NCBI GenBank assembly: GCA_947579605.1
Contig: OX388306.1
Coordinates: 5,146,001-5,210,000, forward strand
Direction of reading: 5' to 3'
Length of the DNA: 64,000 nt
Source of the DNA: Athripsodes cinereus
Taxonomy: Eukaryota > Arthropoda > Insecta > Trichoptera > Leptoceridae
In this document: positions 54,935 through 64,000 of the stretch, piece by piece
Layout of the letters: each line of letters opens with the position of its first letter
How positions within the stretch are numbered: position 1 is the stretch's first letter
Program-made: the position numbers and the translations under genes
The notes under the pieces: model-generated
The model's database searches: none
Told to the model about the DNA's origin: nothing
The model's input: the letters and a program-made list of their open reading frames with translations, nothing else

Positions 54935-55256
54935 ATTTGGCATTTGTTTAGATTTGCTTATATTCAGTTGTTAAATAATACTATATCGAAGCACTCTTAA
55001 GAAAGTATAGAGTCCATAGAGGCACCGGAATGGAATAGGTGTCCCACTTATTTCTGCAAATTATTGTGAATGCCACTAATATTGTAAAACGTCACATTTG
55101 GCATTTGTTTAGATTTGCTTATATTCAGTTGTTAAATAATACTATATCGAAGCACTCTTAAGAAAGTATAGAGTCCATAGAGGCACCGGAATGGAATAGG
55201 TGTCCCACTTATTTCTGCAAATTATTGTGAATGCCACTAATATTGTAAAACGTCAC
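54935..55256. repeat. Perfect 161-bp tandem duplication
   Basis: The unit from ATTTGGCATTTGTTTAGATT to TATTGTAAAACGTCAC occurs twice without a visible difference, offset by 161 bp (54935 and 55096). It encodes nothing recognisable. Confidence 0.92.
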
Positions 55257-56040
55257 ATTTGAGTGTTGTTTTAATATTGTTAAATTTAAGAGTAAAAAAT
55301 ATTTAAACGTATTGTGTTTTATTTGTTTGACGTTGTGTAATCACTGTGAAACTATTGCACACATGAACTTTTTGTGACGTAAAGGTCAAAACTGTCTTGT
55401 CACTTATTGTTAATTAAATGTAATAAATAAATAAGTAAGACGTTTCGCATCTTCAATTCAGCGATGATGTCTCACATTCTAATTTTCTTAATTTTTTGTT
55501 TACGGTACTGATAGGACTTCCTGTATATTTATTATGTGCACTTAGTAGTGCGCTGGCAAACCCGCTTGTGGGAGATGTGTAATGGTATAAAGTATCATAA
55601 GACAAGAAGGATTTATGTTAAAATATTTTCATTTAAATTTTTGGAAAATATCAAGCTGGCACGAACGCATAAATACTTGATAATATTGAATTATTTTTAT
55701 GTAGATGTATAGTATTCAACCTGGAGAACAAGAATCCGGCGCATAATTGTGGATTTTTTAAGCACAACAATAAATATTTGCATTTTTCGTATACCCTTGA
55801 TGTATCACAAGTATCCTATAAATATCGGAGGCCATATTGAAATTTGTATGGTTATCATAATTACCAACATAACAAAAACAATGTTTACTGGACAAAATAC
55901 AATGGAAGTCAAAATTAAACGGGGTAAAAAGTCAAAATAATGAAATGGGAAAATTATTACAATTTATTAAATCGAAAATAGACATACCTCATATTATTAT
56001 TATAAATCCTTTTTCGTATATACTGTATTTGTGTTGTTAG
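55257..56040. other. No gene; one short-repeat remnant near 55540-55600
   Basis: TGCGCTGGCAAACCCGCTTG then TGGGAGATGTGTAATGGTAT is a degenerate plus-orientation copy of the CCCACTTGTGGG repeat. The 63-residue frame at 55749-55940 has no recognised domain. Confidence 0.45.
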
Positions 56041-56285
56041 GTAGTCTGGTGCTAATATATGCAAAAACACATTTATTAGGTTGACTGATTGCGGGTTAGG
56101 TTTGTTAGGTAGTATGGTGCTAATATATGCAAAAACACATTTATTACGTTGACTGATTGCGGGTTAGGTTTGTTAGGTAGTACGGTGCTAATATGTGCAA
56201 AAACACATTTATTACGTTGACTGATTGCGGGTTAGGTTTGTTAGGTAGTACGGTGCTAATATATGCAAAAACACATTTATTACTT
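56037..56285. repeat. 68-bp tandem repeat, four units
   Basis: TTTGTTAGGTAGTATGGTGC, TAATATATGCAAAAACACAT, TTATTACGTTGACTGATTGC, GGGTTAGG is repeated every 68 bp (starts of GTAG at 56041, 56109, 56177 and 56245) with few differences. Confidence 0.93.
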
Positions 56286-57415
56286 TAATTTTATAAAATT
56301 GGTGATATATATGGTATTTATGGATTTAATTAATTTTTTTATTGAAAATTTATCATTTTTCTCTATGATATGCATTGTTTTTGTCATATTGGTAAACCTG
56401 CAATTCATTTCCTCTATTTTAGTGTCAACATGGCGTCCGATACTTGTTTTGATTGTGATGTGTAAATCGTGGACAAAATATGCAAATAATTAATTTTATT
56501 TTGGATGGATTATCATTTCTCTGGTAGAAAACTACATACTCACATGATTGTAACTTGAAAATTCATAATTAGTTTTTTGAATAGTTCACCTATCCTTGAT
56601 ATTTACCAAATTTTCTTGTATCTTGTAAAAGACAGTATTTGTAAAACGTCACATCATTAAACATATGACTATATTAAAACAAATATAAATGTTGCCTTTT
56701 TTAATGGTACAAAGAGAATGTTCTGTATGAACTGAATTGATTATTGTGCTGACAAACGATGAATGTATTGACTATGCTACAGTTTTTGTTTTTAAAAAGA
56801 TTAATCTGGGTTCAAATACATCCCAAACACCCTCGTAGTAAGTGATATGGTGTGTCGTGAAGTAAGAGTAGGTCGACAGTGGGAGATATTGAACTCGGGC
56901 TCTTTCAATTCAAAATCCACGATTCTACAATCAGGCTACCAACCACCCCTTTGTTGTGGAATTAATATCATAATCAAACACTTTCTTATATAATTGTTAT
57001 TCTTGGATCGGGGTTTTAGTTCATATTTATCTCTGATATACAGATAGCAGTACTCATAAATGACAACATAAATATTATAACAGCTAACAGTTTTTATTTT
57101 TTTTATTTTCCAGTAATATTAAGTTTAACTACTACAAAAACTGTTACTAGACTTCACTTAATCTTAAATTTAAATACACCTGTGCTTAAAATAATTAAAA
57201 CAAATGGTATTGACTGTCTCGCTAGACTCAAGTCTGTTCTGAGGCAGTATAAAATACAGTATATACATACGTACAATATTGGAAACACTTAATTATATCC
57301 CCATATTATTTATTTGGTTGTATCTCTATACTCGTAGATATATGATGCTAAGAATCCCACTCGTTGTAAACCTGATGAGATTCTACCATAGATAGAGTTC
57401 TATCGATTGAATAAA
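56286..57415. other. No gene recognised
   Basis: AT-rich sequence with only short frames. The TAGACTTCACTTAATCTTAA region (57150) and TAAGTCTATAGTGAGGCAGT (60596) share an inverted short similarity (CTGTCTCGC..GACTCAAGTC), possibly a further dispersed repeat. Confidence 0.3.
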
Positions 57416-57419
57416 TAAA

Positions 57420-57540
57420 TAGCATTTCCCACATGTGGGTAGTCAGTGTACTAGCTGTATTGAGTAGACATGTAGGTTGTTCTCCCCATGCCATTAAAAT
57501 ATCAGACATTCAGGATGGTTGGCATACCTCATCGCTGAAT
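57420..57540 (-). repeat. Copy of the short CCCACAAGTGGG repeat
   Basis: AGCATTTCCCACATGTGGGT then AGACATTCAGGATGGTTGGC, same family as 33410-33545, minus orientation. Confidence 0.75.
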
Positions 57541-57574
57541 TAAAAATGTTAAATGTTTTATTTGTCATGTTTTA

Positions 57575-58045
57575 CAAATACTATACTATACCCTCACGCC
57601 ATGTCCCAGGAGGGGTAGGCAGAGAGAACGGAACGCCATATAGATCTATCCTTACACACTTCTTTCGCTTCCTCTACATACATGCACGCCGATTTCTCTT
57701 ACTCAGCACGCGTCCGTCCTTAAGAATTTGGTCCACGTGATCAAGCCACGTGGTTCTTGGACGTCCGCGCTTCCTCACACCCCTTCTTTCAGATAAATAC
57801 ATCCTCTTCGTCATCCTTTCATCTTGCATTCGCTCAACATGTCCAAACCATCTCAACTTGTTTACACGCATTCTGTCCACAACACTCCTCTCACATCCGC
57901 TCATTCTCCTGATATCCTCATTCTTCACTCTATCTCGCAACGTTTTACCAACCATTCTTCTCAGTGAACGCATCTCCACAGCATTTATTCCACTCTCATC
58001 CTTTTTCAACCACGTCCAAGTTTCGCTTGCATACAAATACCTGCC
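57575..58045 (-). mobile_element. RTE-type LINE, 5'-truncated, best-preserved copy in the window
   Basis: Minus-strand frame of 120 residues: [96 protein letters not shown]. The tail in plus orientation is ACTATACCCTCACGCCATGT then CCCAGGAGGGGTAGGCAGAG. The upstream part of the reverse transcriptase is missing. Confidence 0.88.
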
Positions 58046-59035
58046 TTTTATATTATACTTGAAAACTTACAGAAAAGAGTGAGAAACCTATCCTTTGCTG
58101 GGAACTCCACTGATTGAATGTCAATCTTCTCTGAAATACTATGTTGTTGTTTATTCACATCAATAAAATGACACTTATTTTTGAAAATAAGCATCTATAT
58201 GGGATGTGATGTGATAAAAATGTGTCATAAATGTAAATGGTGCTGTTTCCTAACATACTCTTCAAAGATCTGAAGTCTCTGTGACATGAAAAGAGACAAT
58301 AGTTTTATTTCCTATTGATATAGAGAGGACGATTTGCATGTTTATTGTGTGCAGTAGTCATTTCACTGGGTACCCTAGTTATAGAATTGCCGCGATGAAA
58401 CAGACATACCTATTGAAAAGTAGATGAAATTTCAAATTTATTTAACATTTTTGGAATAAAAATTACCGCAGTAAAAATTAAACTGCGTGCTTAAAATATG
58501 TTTAAATGCGCGTTGTTTATTTTTTGTAATGTAAATAACGTATAATAGGTAAATATTAGACAGGTAATTATATAGTTTCACCCCACTGAGGGGGGAAGTG
58601 AACTTTACATTCATCTGTTAATTACTGTCAAGTTGTCGGTCATCTGTTTTTTCGTAGTTTGGCGGGAAAACGTCCGGAGTTTGGGGGTGAAGTTTTCACT
58701 TTCCTTTCAGCAATAGGGTAAATTGACTCGTATTAGTGACTGAATACGTTTCTGATACATTTATTAGAAATATAATTAAGAATAAATATACATTCATATT
58801 ATGCATTAAAAATTGAACTATTACTGTTTTATTTTTAGTATAACTTGTTTATGTGTAGCAGATATTCATTTAGATGTAGAATAACACAGTTAAAATGTAA
58901 ATTCTCAATTAGATTGTTTATGTTCGTTGTTCCATCCACCATACACCACAAGATTTACTTAACTCCTTTCCGTTAGTTTTCGATTATTAATAAAACATTA
59001 CGATTAAGACATTTAACATCTTCAGTTCAGTGATA
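58046..59035. other. No gene; weak inverted repeat at 58575-58710
   Basis: TTTCACCCCACTGAGGGGGG and, about 110 bases later, TTTGGGGGTGAAGTTTTCAC are loose inverses (TTCACCCC) and may mark a small degenerate foldback. Near 58340-58400 there is a degenerate copy of the short CCCACTTGTGGG repeat. Confidence 0.35.
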
Positions 59036-59039
59036 GGTG

Positions 59040-59410
59040 TGCCACCCATCCTGAATGTCTTAACATTTATTGACACGGATATGGCATTGCATATTCGTCA
59101 CGTGCAGTTGCTCCGTTGGCTATCTCACTTGTGGAAAATGCCGTGATGGTATGAACAAATTAATTTAACTCTTAGTAACGTAAAAAAAGAAAAAATGAAT
59201 AAAAACATGTTTCAATAGTAATATCTTTTTTATTTGCTTTGTCCTTTTTTGTACATTATTGTAGAATTCAAATGTGCCATAAACTACATTTAACAAGCGG
59301 GGTAGCCAGTTGACTATCTTCTTGTAATAAACATGCGGATCGTTTTCTCTGTTTCAATAAAAATGATACATTCAGAATCAGTGGCACAACTTATCTTTGA
59401 GTTAAAGATT
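59040..59410. repeat. Two copies of the short CCCACTTGTGGG repeat in opposite orientation
   Basis: 59040-59160 (plus): GTGCCACCCATCCTGAATGT ... CTATCTCACTTGTGGAAAAT then GCCGTGATGGTATG. 59285-59410 (minus): AAGCGGGGTAGCCAGTTGAC ... ACATTCAGAATCAGTGGCAC. Together they form a potential foldback. Confidence 0.7.
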
Positions 59411-59944
59411 TTAAATGTCTTATTCATGATGTTTTTCGAATACCTGCTTTTTATAGAATACTCGAAAACTTATAAAAAAGATTGGGAGATCTAATTATAT
59501 CATCAGGAACTCCGCAGAACACTAATATTTTTTTTAAATACCTGCTTAAAACATAAAACTTGGTCCCTATTCGGTCAGTCGCTGCACAATTTACTCCGCC
59601 GTACATGATAATACACTCCACGATTTGGCGTCGTCGTGCGCTTGCGCGCCGCTGAACGATCGATAGACGACGCGGTTGCGCGTCGTACCAAGTCCGAATG
59701 TTCGGTGGTCCATCATCCACCATACACCGCAAGGCGGCATGTACGCATTCAACAGACATCATGTGGGAGATGTTTGGGGAAGAGAGACCAAAGTCCTTTG
59801 TACCGTGATCAGCTGTAGGTATAGTAGGAACACTCGCGCACAACACTTTACAATACAATGATTTTTCTTTATTTATTTTTTACTTTTAGCTAATATACAT
59901 ATATCAAAATGTATACATAATTGGGTTATGATTGAGTGTTTTTG
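59411..59944. other. CpG-richer block, function unknown
   Basis: 59570-59820 is richer in CG (GGCGTCGTCGTGCGCTTGCG) than its surroundings. A 135-residue minus-strand frame and 60-residue plus frames cross it, but none shows a recognisable domain or splice context. It may be part of an unrecognised mobile element. Confidence 0.35.
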
Positions 59945-60131
59945 GGTGCTAACACAAAGAAAGCGGGTTACCTGCTTTCAGATGCCTGCGTCTACCAGCG
60001 CCGAGAATGTTTACATGCATTTCAATAGACACGAACATAGTAAAAGCAGGAACGCCGATTGCGATTTACTTTGCCAGCGCTTACCAGCACTTATCGGCGC
60101 TGGCAACCTGCTTTCTTTGTGTTTGCACACT
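59945..60131. mobile_element. MITE with about 26-bp terminal inverted repeats
   Basis: Left end TGCTAACACAAAGAAAGCGG then GTTACC. The right end, inverted, is TGCAAACACAAAGAAAGCAG then GTTGCC: three mismatches in 26. Internal arms GCGCCGAGAATG and CCAGCGCCGATAAG also pair partly. About 187 bp without coding capacity. The flanking duplication is not clear. Confidence 0.65.
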
Positions 60132-60199
60132 TTGGTGTTAACACGCATTGAACTGTTTCTACTACAATGAAGTAACAGCATCTAGGTAAAAGCATTTAT

Positions 60200-60410
60200 T
60201 CGTTTGTATGTAGAAATATTTCATGCCGCAGAGGTAACGCTCTCTTCTTTGAGTCACGAGGTATCGGCTTCGATTCCTGACCAGGGCTAAATGAAGAGTG
60301 CCCTTTTTCATATTGTCCTGGGTCTACTATATTCATATGTGTTTGGTGCATTTTATATGTGTATCGTCGCGTTGGTACCCATAATAAAAGATTCATACCT
60401 ATTCATAATT
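60200..60410 (+). mobile_element. tRNA-derived SINE, diverged copy
   Basis: CTCTCTTCTTTGAGTCACGA then a decayed B box GGCTTCGATTCC, followed by CCTTTTTCATATTGTCCTGG and TGTATCGTCGCGTTGGTACC, aligning with 37085-37330. Confidence 0.75.
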
Positions 60411-61248
60411 TTTGTATAACATTTTTTCGAACTAAACCAAACTTCCAACATTTGCATTAATCACACACGTCTTTATGAGAATGTATTAAAAAATAATCTT
60501 AACAGCATAAATATTGTTTCACACATTGAAGACTCGCATCTCTCGTCTGCATATTTCAGAAGTTGGGAGACTTAGATACTGTCTCAGAATAAACTTAAGT
60601 CTATAGTGAGGCAGTAAATTCCATTTGTTTTAATTATTTTAAGAATGTGTGTACTTAGATTTAAGATAGGGTGATGTTTTGTAATAGATTTATGTAGTAG
60701 TTAAGCTTTATATTTCTGGGAGATAAGTATATAAAAATATTAAAAAAACTTCTAAATTTTGTTCCATAATATTTTTGGATCTTTCAAATGCCAGTTGTCG
60801 TTCTATGGTCACCATGCGCCAAAACTTTATTTATAAGGACTATTATTTTAGCAGCCATTAAGTCGAGATAATGTTGTACTGGTCACTCGTAAACGAGTGG
60901 ATGGCCTTTGAAAATAGAATAGAATAGAAACAGAATAAAATTGCAACGTTTTGCGAAGCTCATATGATCCGTTTTGACCGTGCACCGACCGTATTACAAG
61001 AGAGTTATTTTGCTTATTTCCACTTGTGTATATACACTCCCGTGATGGTGTAAATTTGTTCATTAGTATTGTGATATGTATATTGTCGTATCGATTAATC
61101 ATAAATTACCGCATTACGTGAGAAATGGTCATTTAGCCTAAAATTCTTTGGTTTATTATAGTTGTTGCCATGTCGGTTTTACTAGTGCGGCGCGACTAGC
61201 TACACATAAAATAATACACATTACCTACATTATGTTGCCACTCGATAG
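60411..61248. other. No gene; possible LINE tail near 60850-60935
   Basis: GGTCACTCGTAAACGAGTGG contains a 6-bp inverted repeat around TAAA and is followed by GAAAATAGAATAGAATAG, as in some LINE 3' ends. The remaining sequence is AT-rich. Confidence 0.35.
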
Positions 61249-61502
61249 TTAGATTAACTAGTTAACTCAATGACTAGGCGGTTAGTTAAATGCCGGCATA
61301 GCCGTATCGTTGAATCACAATGTGGCGCCAAACGTTCAACATTCTACTCGATTGTTGAAATTTAGTTTCTGTATTTGGCACTGTGGCGTAGGATTGATAA
61401 ATGTTGCGTTAAACAATCCGGTTAGATCTCTGTCAGTCATTCAATTGAATGCCGGCGTTAACTAACCGCCAAGTCATTCAGTTACTAGGCTAGTTCAACT
61501 GT
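61249..61502. mobile_element. Foldback MITE with long terminal inverted repeats
   Basis: Left arm TGACTAGGCGGTTAGTTAAA then TGCCGGCAT. The right arm, inverted, is TGACTTGGCGGTTAGTTAAC then GCCGGCAT, within about 50 bp of imperfect inverted repeat. The interior holds CGATTGTTGAAATTTAGTTT, the uninterrupted version of the site duplicated in the relative at 19430-19870. No coding capacity. Confidence 0.7.
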
Positions 61503-61844
61503 CCTGTGGAATGTTATGGAAATACTCGAATAAATACTAATAATAATTGAAATCATTGCTCGTTAACATCGTGCATTAATCAGTTAACCAGATTGGTTGG
61601 ATGAAAATGCCGCCTTTGTATCATCTGCATTGAAGATTCCCCCCCACACCCGGATATCTCAGAAGTCGAAGAATCCTATTTATCCACTCTTGTAAGCAAC
61701 ATTTTTGTCCTCTTGGTCGCTTCCCAATGGGCAGCTTTAGTGGCAGGTCGGCCAAAACTCGTTAATTGTATCTATAGTCGAAAAACGTAAATATATAATA
61801 CACGTTTACAATTATCCTTCTAAATTCCGCCTCGGAACACAGGT

Positions 61845-61995
61845 TAGAAACCAGCCTCTTGCATTCAGAGCGTCTTTGTGCCACTTGAGTCACCTCTTAG
61901 CTTCAGGAACGCCTCTGGAAAAAGTGACTCAATTGTCGCAAAGACGCTCTGAAAGCAGGAGAATAGTTTCTTTTCTTAGCTCCCGAGGATTGAAT
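61845..61995. repeat. Inverted pair of LINE-tail fragments
   Basis: GAAACCAGCCTCTTGCATTC then AGAGCGTCTTTGTGCCACTT is the inverse of AAGTGACTCAATTGTCGCAA then AGACGCTCTGAAAGCAGGAG, about 50 bp arms with a spacer of about 25 bp. Both derive from the WEEVTQLAQRR LINE end. Confidence 0.75.
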
Positions 61996-62500
61996 GAATG
62001 AAATAAATTATTTCTCTGAAGGTATTCATCATACAACAGCGTTGAGTCTGGTCGTGTTTTATACAATTTTATTTTCAACTCGCTCTGCGAACTGTCTCAC
62101 CAGCTGTCGTGTATAGGTTAAGTGTATGCTGGGCTTTAGAGATCGTCTGCAGCCTTTGTGTTGGGCACGTCCGCCCACCCTACTACTAGGTACTATTAGC
62201 CCATGGAGGCTATTGTTCAGAGACTGCCTCCTAAGAACATGCTCAAGAGGTCGGGAAAATAAACGTATTTTTTTTTAAATTGGTACTCCAGATCGGATCG
62301 CCCTTGTATTCAATTTAAAGATTAAAAATGTTGTGTATATTGTAAAAAGCCTCGTTAGTAAGATTCAAAATTGTGTTGTATTGAATTTATGGCAATAGTA
62401 CATGCATAGATACTTGCGTTTATAGTAGTAGGTACATACATACCGCAAAGGTAAAGATCGTAAAGGTATCATAAAAATCAAATAAAAATATCATCATAGC
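61996..62500. other. No gene recognised
   Basis: Contains AGACTGCCTCCTAAGAACAT (62221), faintly like TGTTGCCTCCTAAGAAGATA near 27875, possibly an unclassified retroposon tail. Confidence 0.3.
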
Positions 62501-62504
62501 ATTT

Positions 62505-62610
62505 CCCACAAGTGAGGTAGCCAACGGACTAACTGCGTCAAATCAACATGCAAATTATCTCCTTCATGACAATAAAAGTCCAAAAGGACATTCAAGATGG
62601 GTGGTATACC
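62505..62610 (-). repeat. Copy of the short CCCACAAGTGGG repeat
   Basis: AGCATTTCCCACAAGTGAGG then TAGCCAACGGACTAACTGCG and ACATTCAAGATGGGTGGTAT. A further partial plus-orientation copy, ATGCCACCCATTCTGAATAT, is at 63026-63045. Confidence 0.75.
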
Positions 62611-63768
62611 TTATTTATTTTTTTGAACTATAAACGGCTATTGCCTTTTTTAATAACAAAATAAAATACTTTACTAATACAGTTTTCATCAATACATATC
62701 ATTTCTCTACACTCCATACAATTTAACATATAAACACAAGAAGAAAAACAATACAAAAAGTATAACAAAATTAAAATATATAACAAACTTTAGAAATTGA
62801 TGTTAATATTACAAATTTTAAAATATTATTGCTGAACTGTAGACGTTAAATGTCGTCTGTTAATCTCGTGGAGTGCACTAAGTAGAAAAGTTCTCCCATT
62901 CTTTTCTTTAAGCTTTCAAGTGTCCTGTAAATGACAGGAGTTCTTAATACGTATGCTACCAATTCTTAATGTCTCATTGTTATAGCACAGAGTTGTGATA
63001 TTGAGGACACTGATACCAACGAGATATGCCACCCATTCTGAATATTTCATTTTTATGGTACAGAAAGGATAGTTTGTTTGTTCTTTCTCTGCAATGATTT
63101 CGCTGGTTATTTCGCATTTAAATTTATCTACCATATATAGGTAGATAAATTTTAAAATGAAAATAAAATTCTATCGTATTTTCTGTGTCTAATAATGGCA
63201 GCTCAGCGTAAAAATGTCACAATGACTTGCGTGAAAATTTTTCCCGTTGTCTGTTTCAGGGTTTACTTTTTAACATACTACTTCCATCTTATTTTATATC
63301 CCGTCTGTGTTTTTTCTACCGCAGATCCCCTCACGTAAATCGTTTGTTGATGCAACCTTTGTGTTGAGTCAAATATTTCCTTGCTCCGTTTCGTATTTGT
63401 GATATGTTCCCATATTAGTATTTTTCGCTGTTGATCTTATATATAATAAAATCTGTGTGAAATGTAAGCAGGTATATAGCAATAACTTTTCTAATCGAAA
63501 ATAGAAAAGTTATAGTTAATAACTTTTCTATTTTCGAACAGGAAACACTATGAAAGTTCATTTTTAAATTTAGGTAATAAAAAATAAAAAAATGAAACAC
63601 TGTATAACTTTCGATATCGTTGAGTAGCTTTAATAGTGTAGGGCACAAAACATAACTCAACGATGTTACAATTTATTATATCCTAGAGTCTAGGCAACCC
63701 ATGACGAACAGATGGAAATAGGTAGGGTTTAGTGTCATGGTGCATACCTACGTACATTTTCTTCCCAT
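62611..63768. other. No gene recognised
   Basis: AT-rich with short frames only. AACTTTTCTAATCGAAAATA then GAAAAGTTATAG and AACTTTTCTATTTTCGAACA form a local hairpin near 63484-63540. Confidence 0.4.
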
Positions 63769-64000
63769 TGTTCTAGTTGGGTCAGAGGCCCATTGAGTCT
63801 AAGCATTGAGAATGAATTAAACAAAAAACCAGACTGCATCATCTTATCGGAGGCCCATTTGAGTGAATACAGTCCTGAGTATCGCATAGAGGGGTACACA
63901 TATCACTGTACATCGTATGTTATTAACAAAAATAGTGGCATAGTTGTATTTACTCGAGATGTGGACGATATCGAGTGTAATGAGATACAAATGAATAAGG
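63769..64000 (+). mobile_element. LINE endonuclease N-terminal part, leaving the window
   Basis: The frame is open for 77 codons to the window edge: CSSWVRGPLSLSIENELNKK, PDCIILSEAHLSEYSPEYRI, EGYTYHCTSYVINKNSGIVV, FTRDVDDIECNEI. This is the start of an apurinic-like endonuclease domain of a CR1/Jockey-type LINE ORF2, with the catalytic Glu in LSEAHL. The usual NVRSL opening appears as WVRGPL, so the very start is altered or belongs to a different family. The rest would lie to the right. Confidence 0.8.

Noticed and set aside
59451..59858. 135-residue minus-strand frame and overlapping plus frames
   Set aside because: No recognisable motif or splice support; the higher CpG content alone is not evidence of a gene.

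Overview
This is a eukaryotic, strongly AT-rich, repeat-dense insect nuclear window. Spliced genes with GT-AG introns, the insect forms of RpL34 and lark, and several short repeat families I associate with moths and butterflies (RTE-type LINE tails, a LINE tail of the GTTGGAAGAGAT type, tRNA-derived SINEs) make Lepidoptera the best guess. The order is inference; nothing in the window proves it.

Layout. 1-388 (minus) is the 5' coding part of Rbbp5. RpL34 (plus, 1209-2812, two coding exons) lies head-to-head with it behind a 5'TOP leader exon. 3.1-8.0 kb is a block of nested retroelements: LINE fragments, a 600-residue reverse transcriptase ORF and a 46-bp minisatellite. 8.2-9.85 kb (minus) holds a spliced Tc1/mariner-like transposase whose second catalytic Asp is Gly. 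lark (plus, 11.3-14.1 kb; two RRMs and a zinc knuckle) follows. A nine-exon gene (plus, 17983-26384) encodes a 920-residue THAP-ZAD-C2H2 protein. A convergent paralogue (minus, 27211-37539; at least eight exons, ZAD plus C2H2 fingers) faces it and shares its intron phases. Their introns carry two kinds of DNA-transposon MITE, SINEs, LINE fragments and about 20 copies of a 98-bp satellite.

38281-49678 is a BEL/Pao LTR retrotransposon with 5-bp target duplications (GGTTT), unequal LTRs (791 and 1097 bp), an uninterrupted 2029-residue polyprotein, and a 5'-truncated minus-strand LINE inserted in its leader. A two-exon THAP gene (minus, 50049-50562) and a decayed THAP gene (minus, 52094-52914) follow. 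From 53 to 64 kb I see no convincing host gene, only repeats, tandem duplications and MITEs, ending with the 5' part of another LINE that leaves the window.

Host genes cover chromatin methylation (Rbbp5), translation (RpL34), RNA binding (lark) and a local cluster of zinc-coordinating DNA-binding genes (two ZAD-finger paralogues and THAP sequences). That cluster has been invaded repeatedly by mobile elements.
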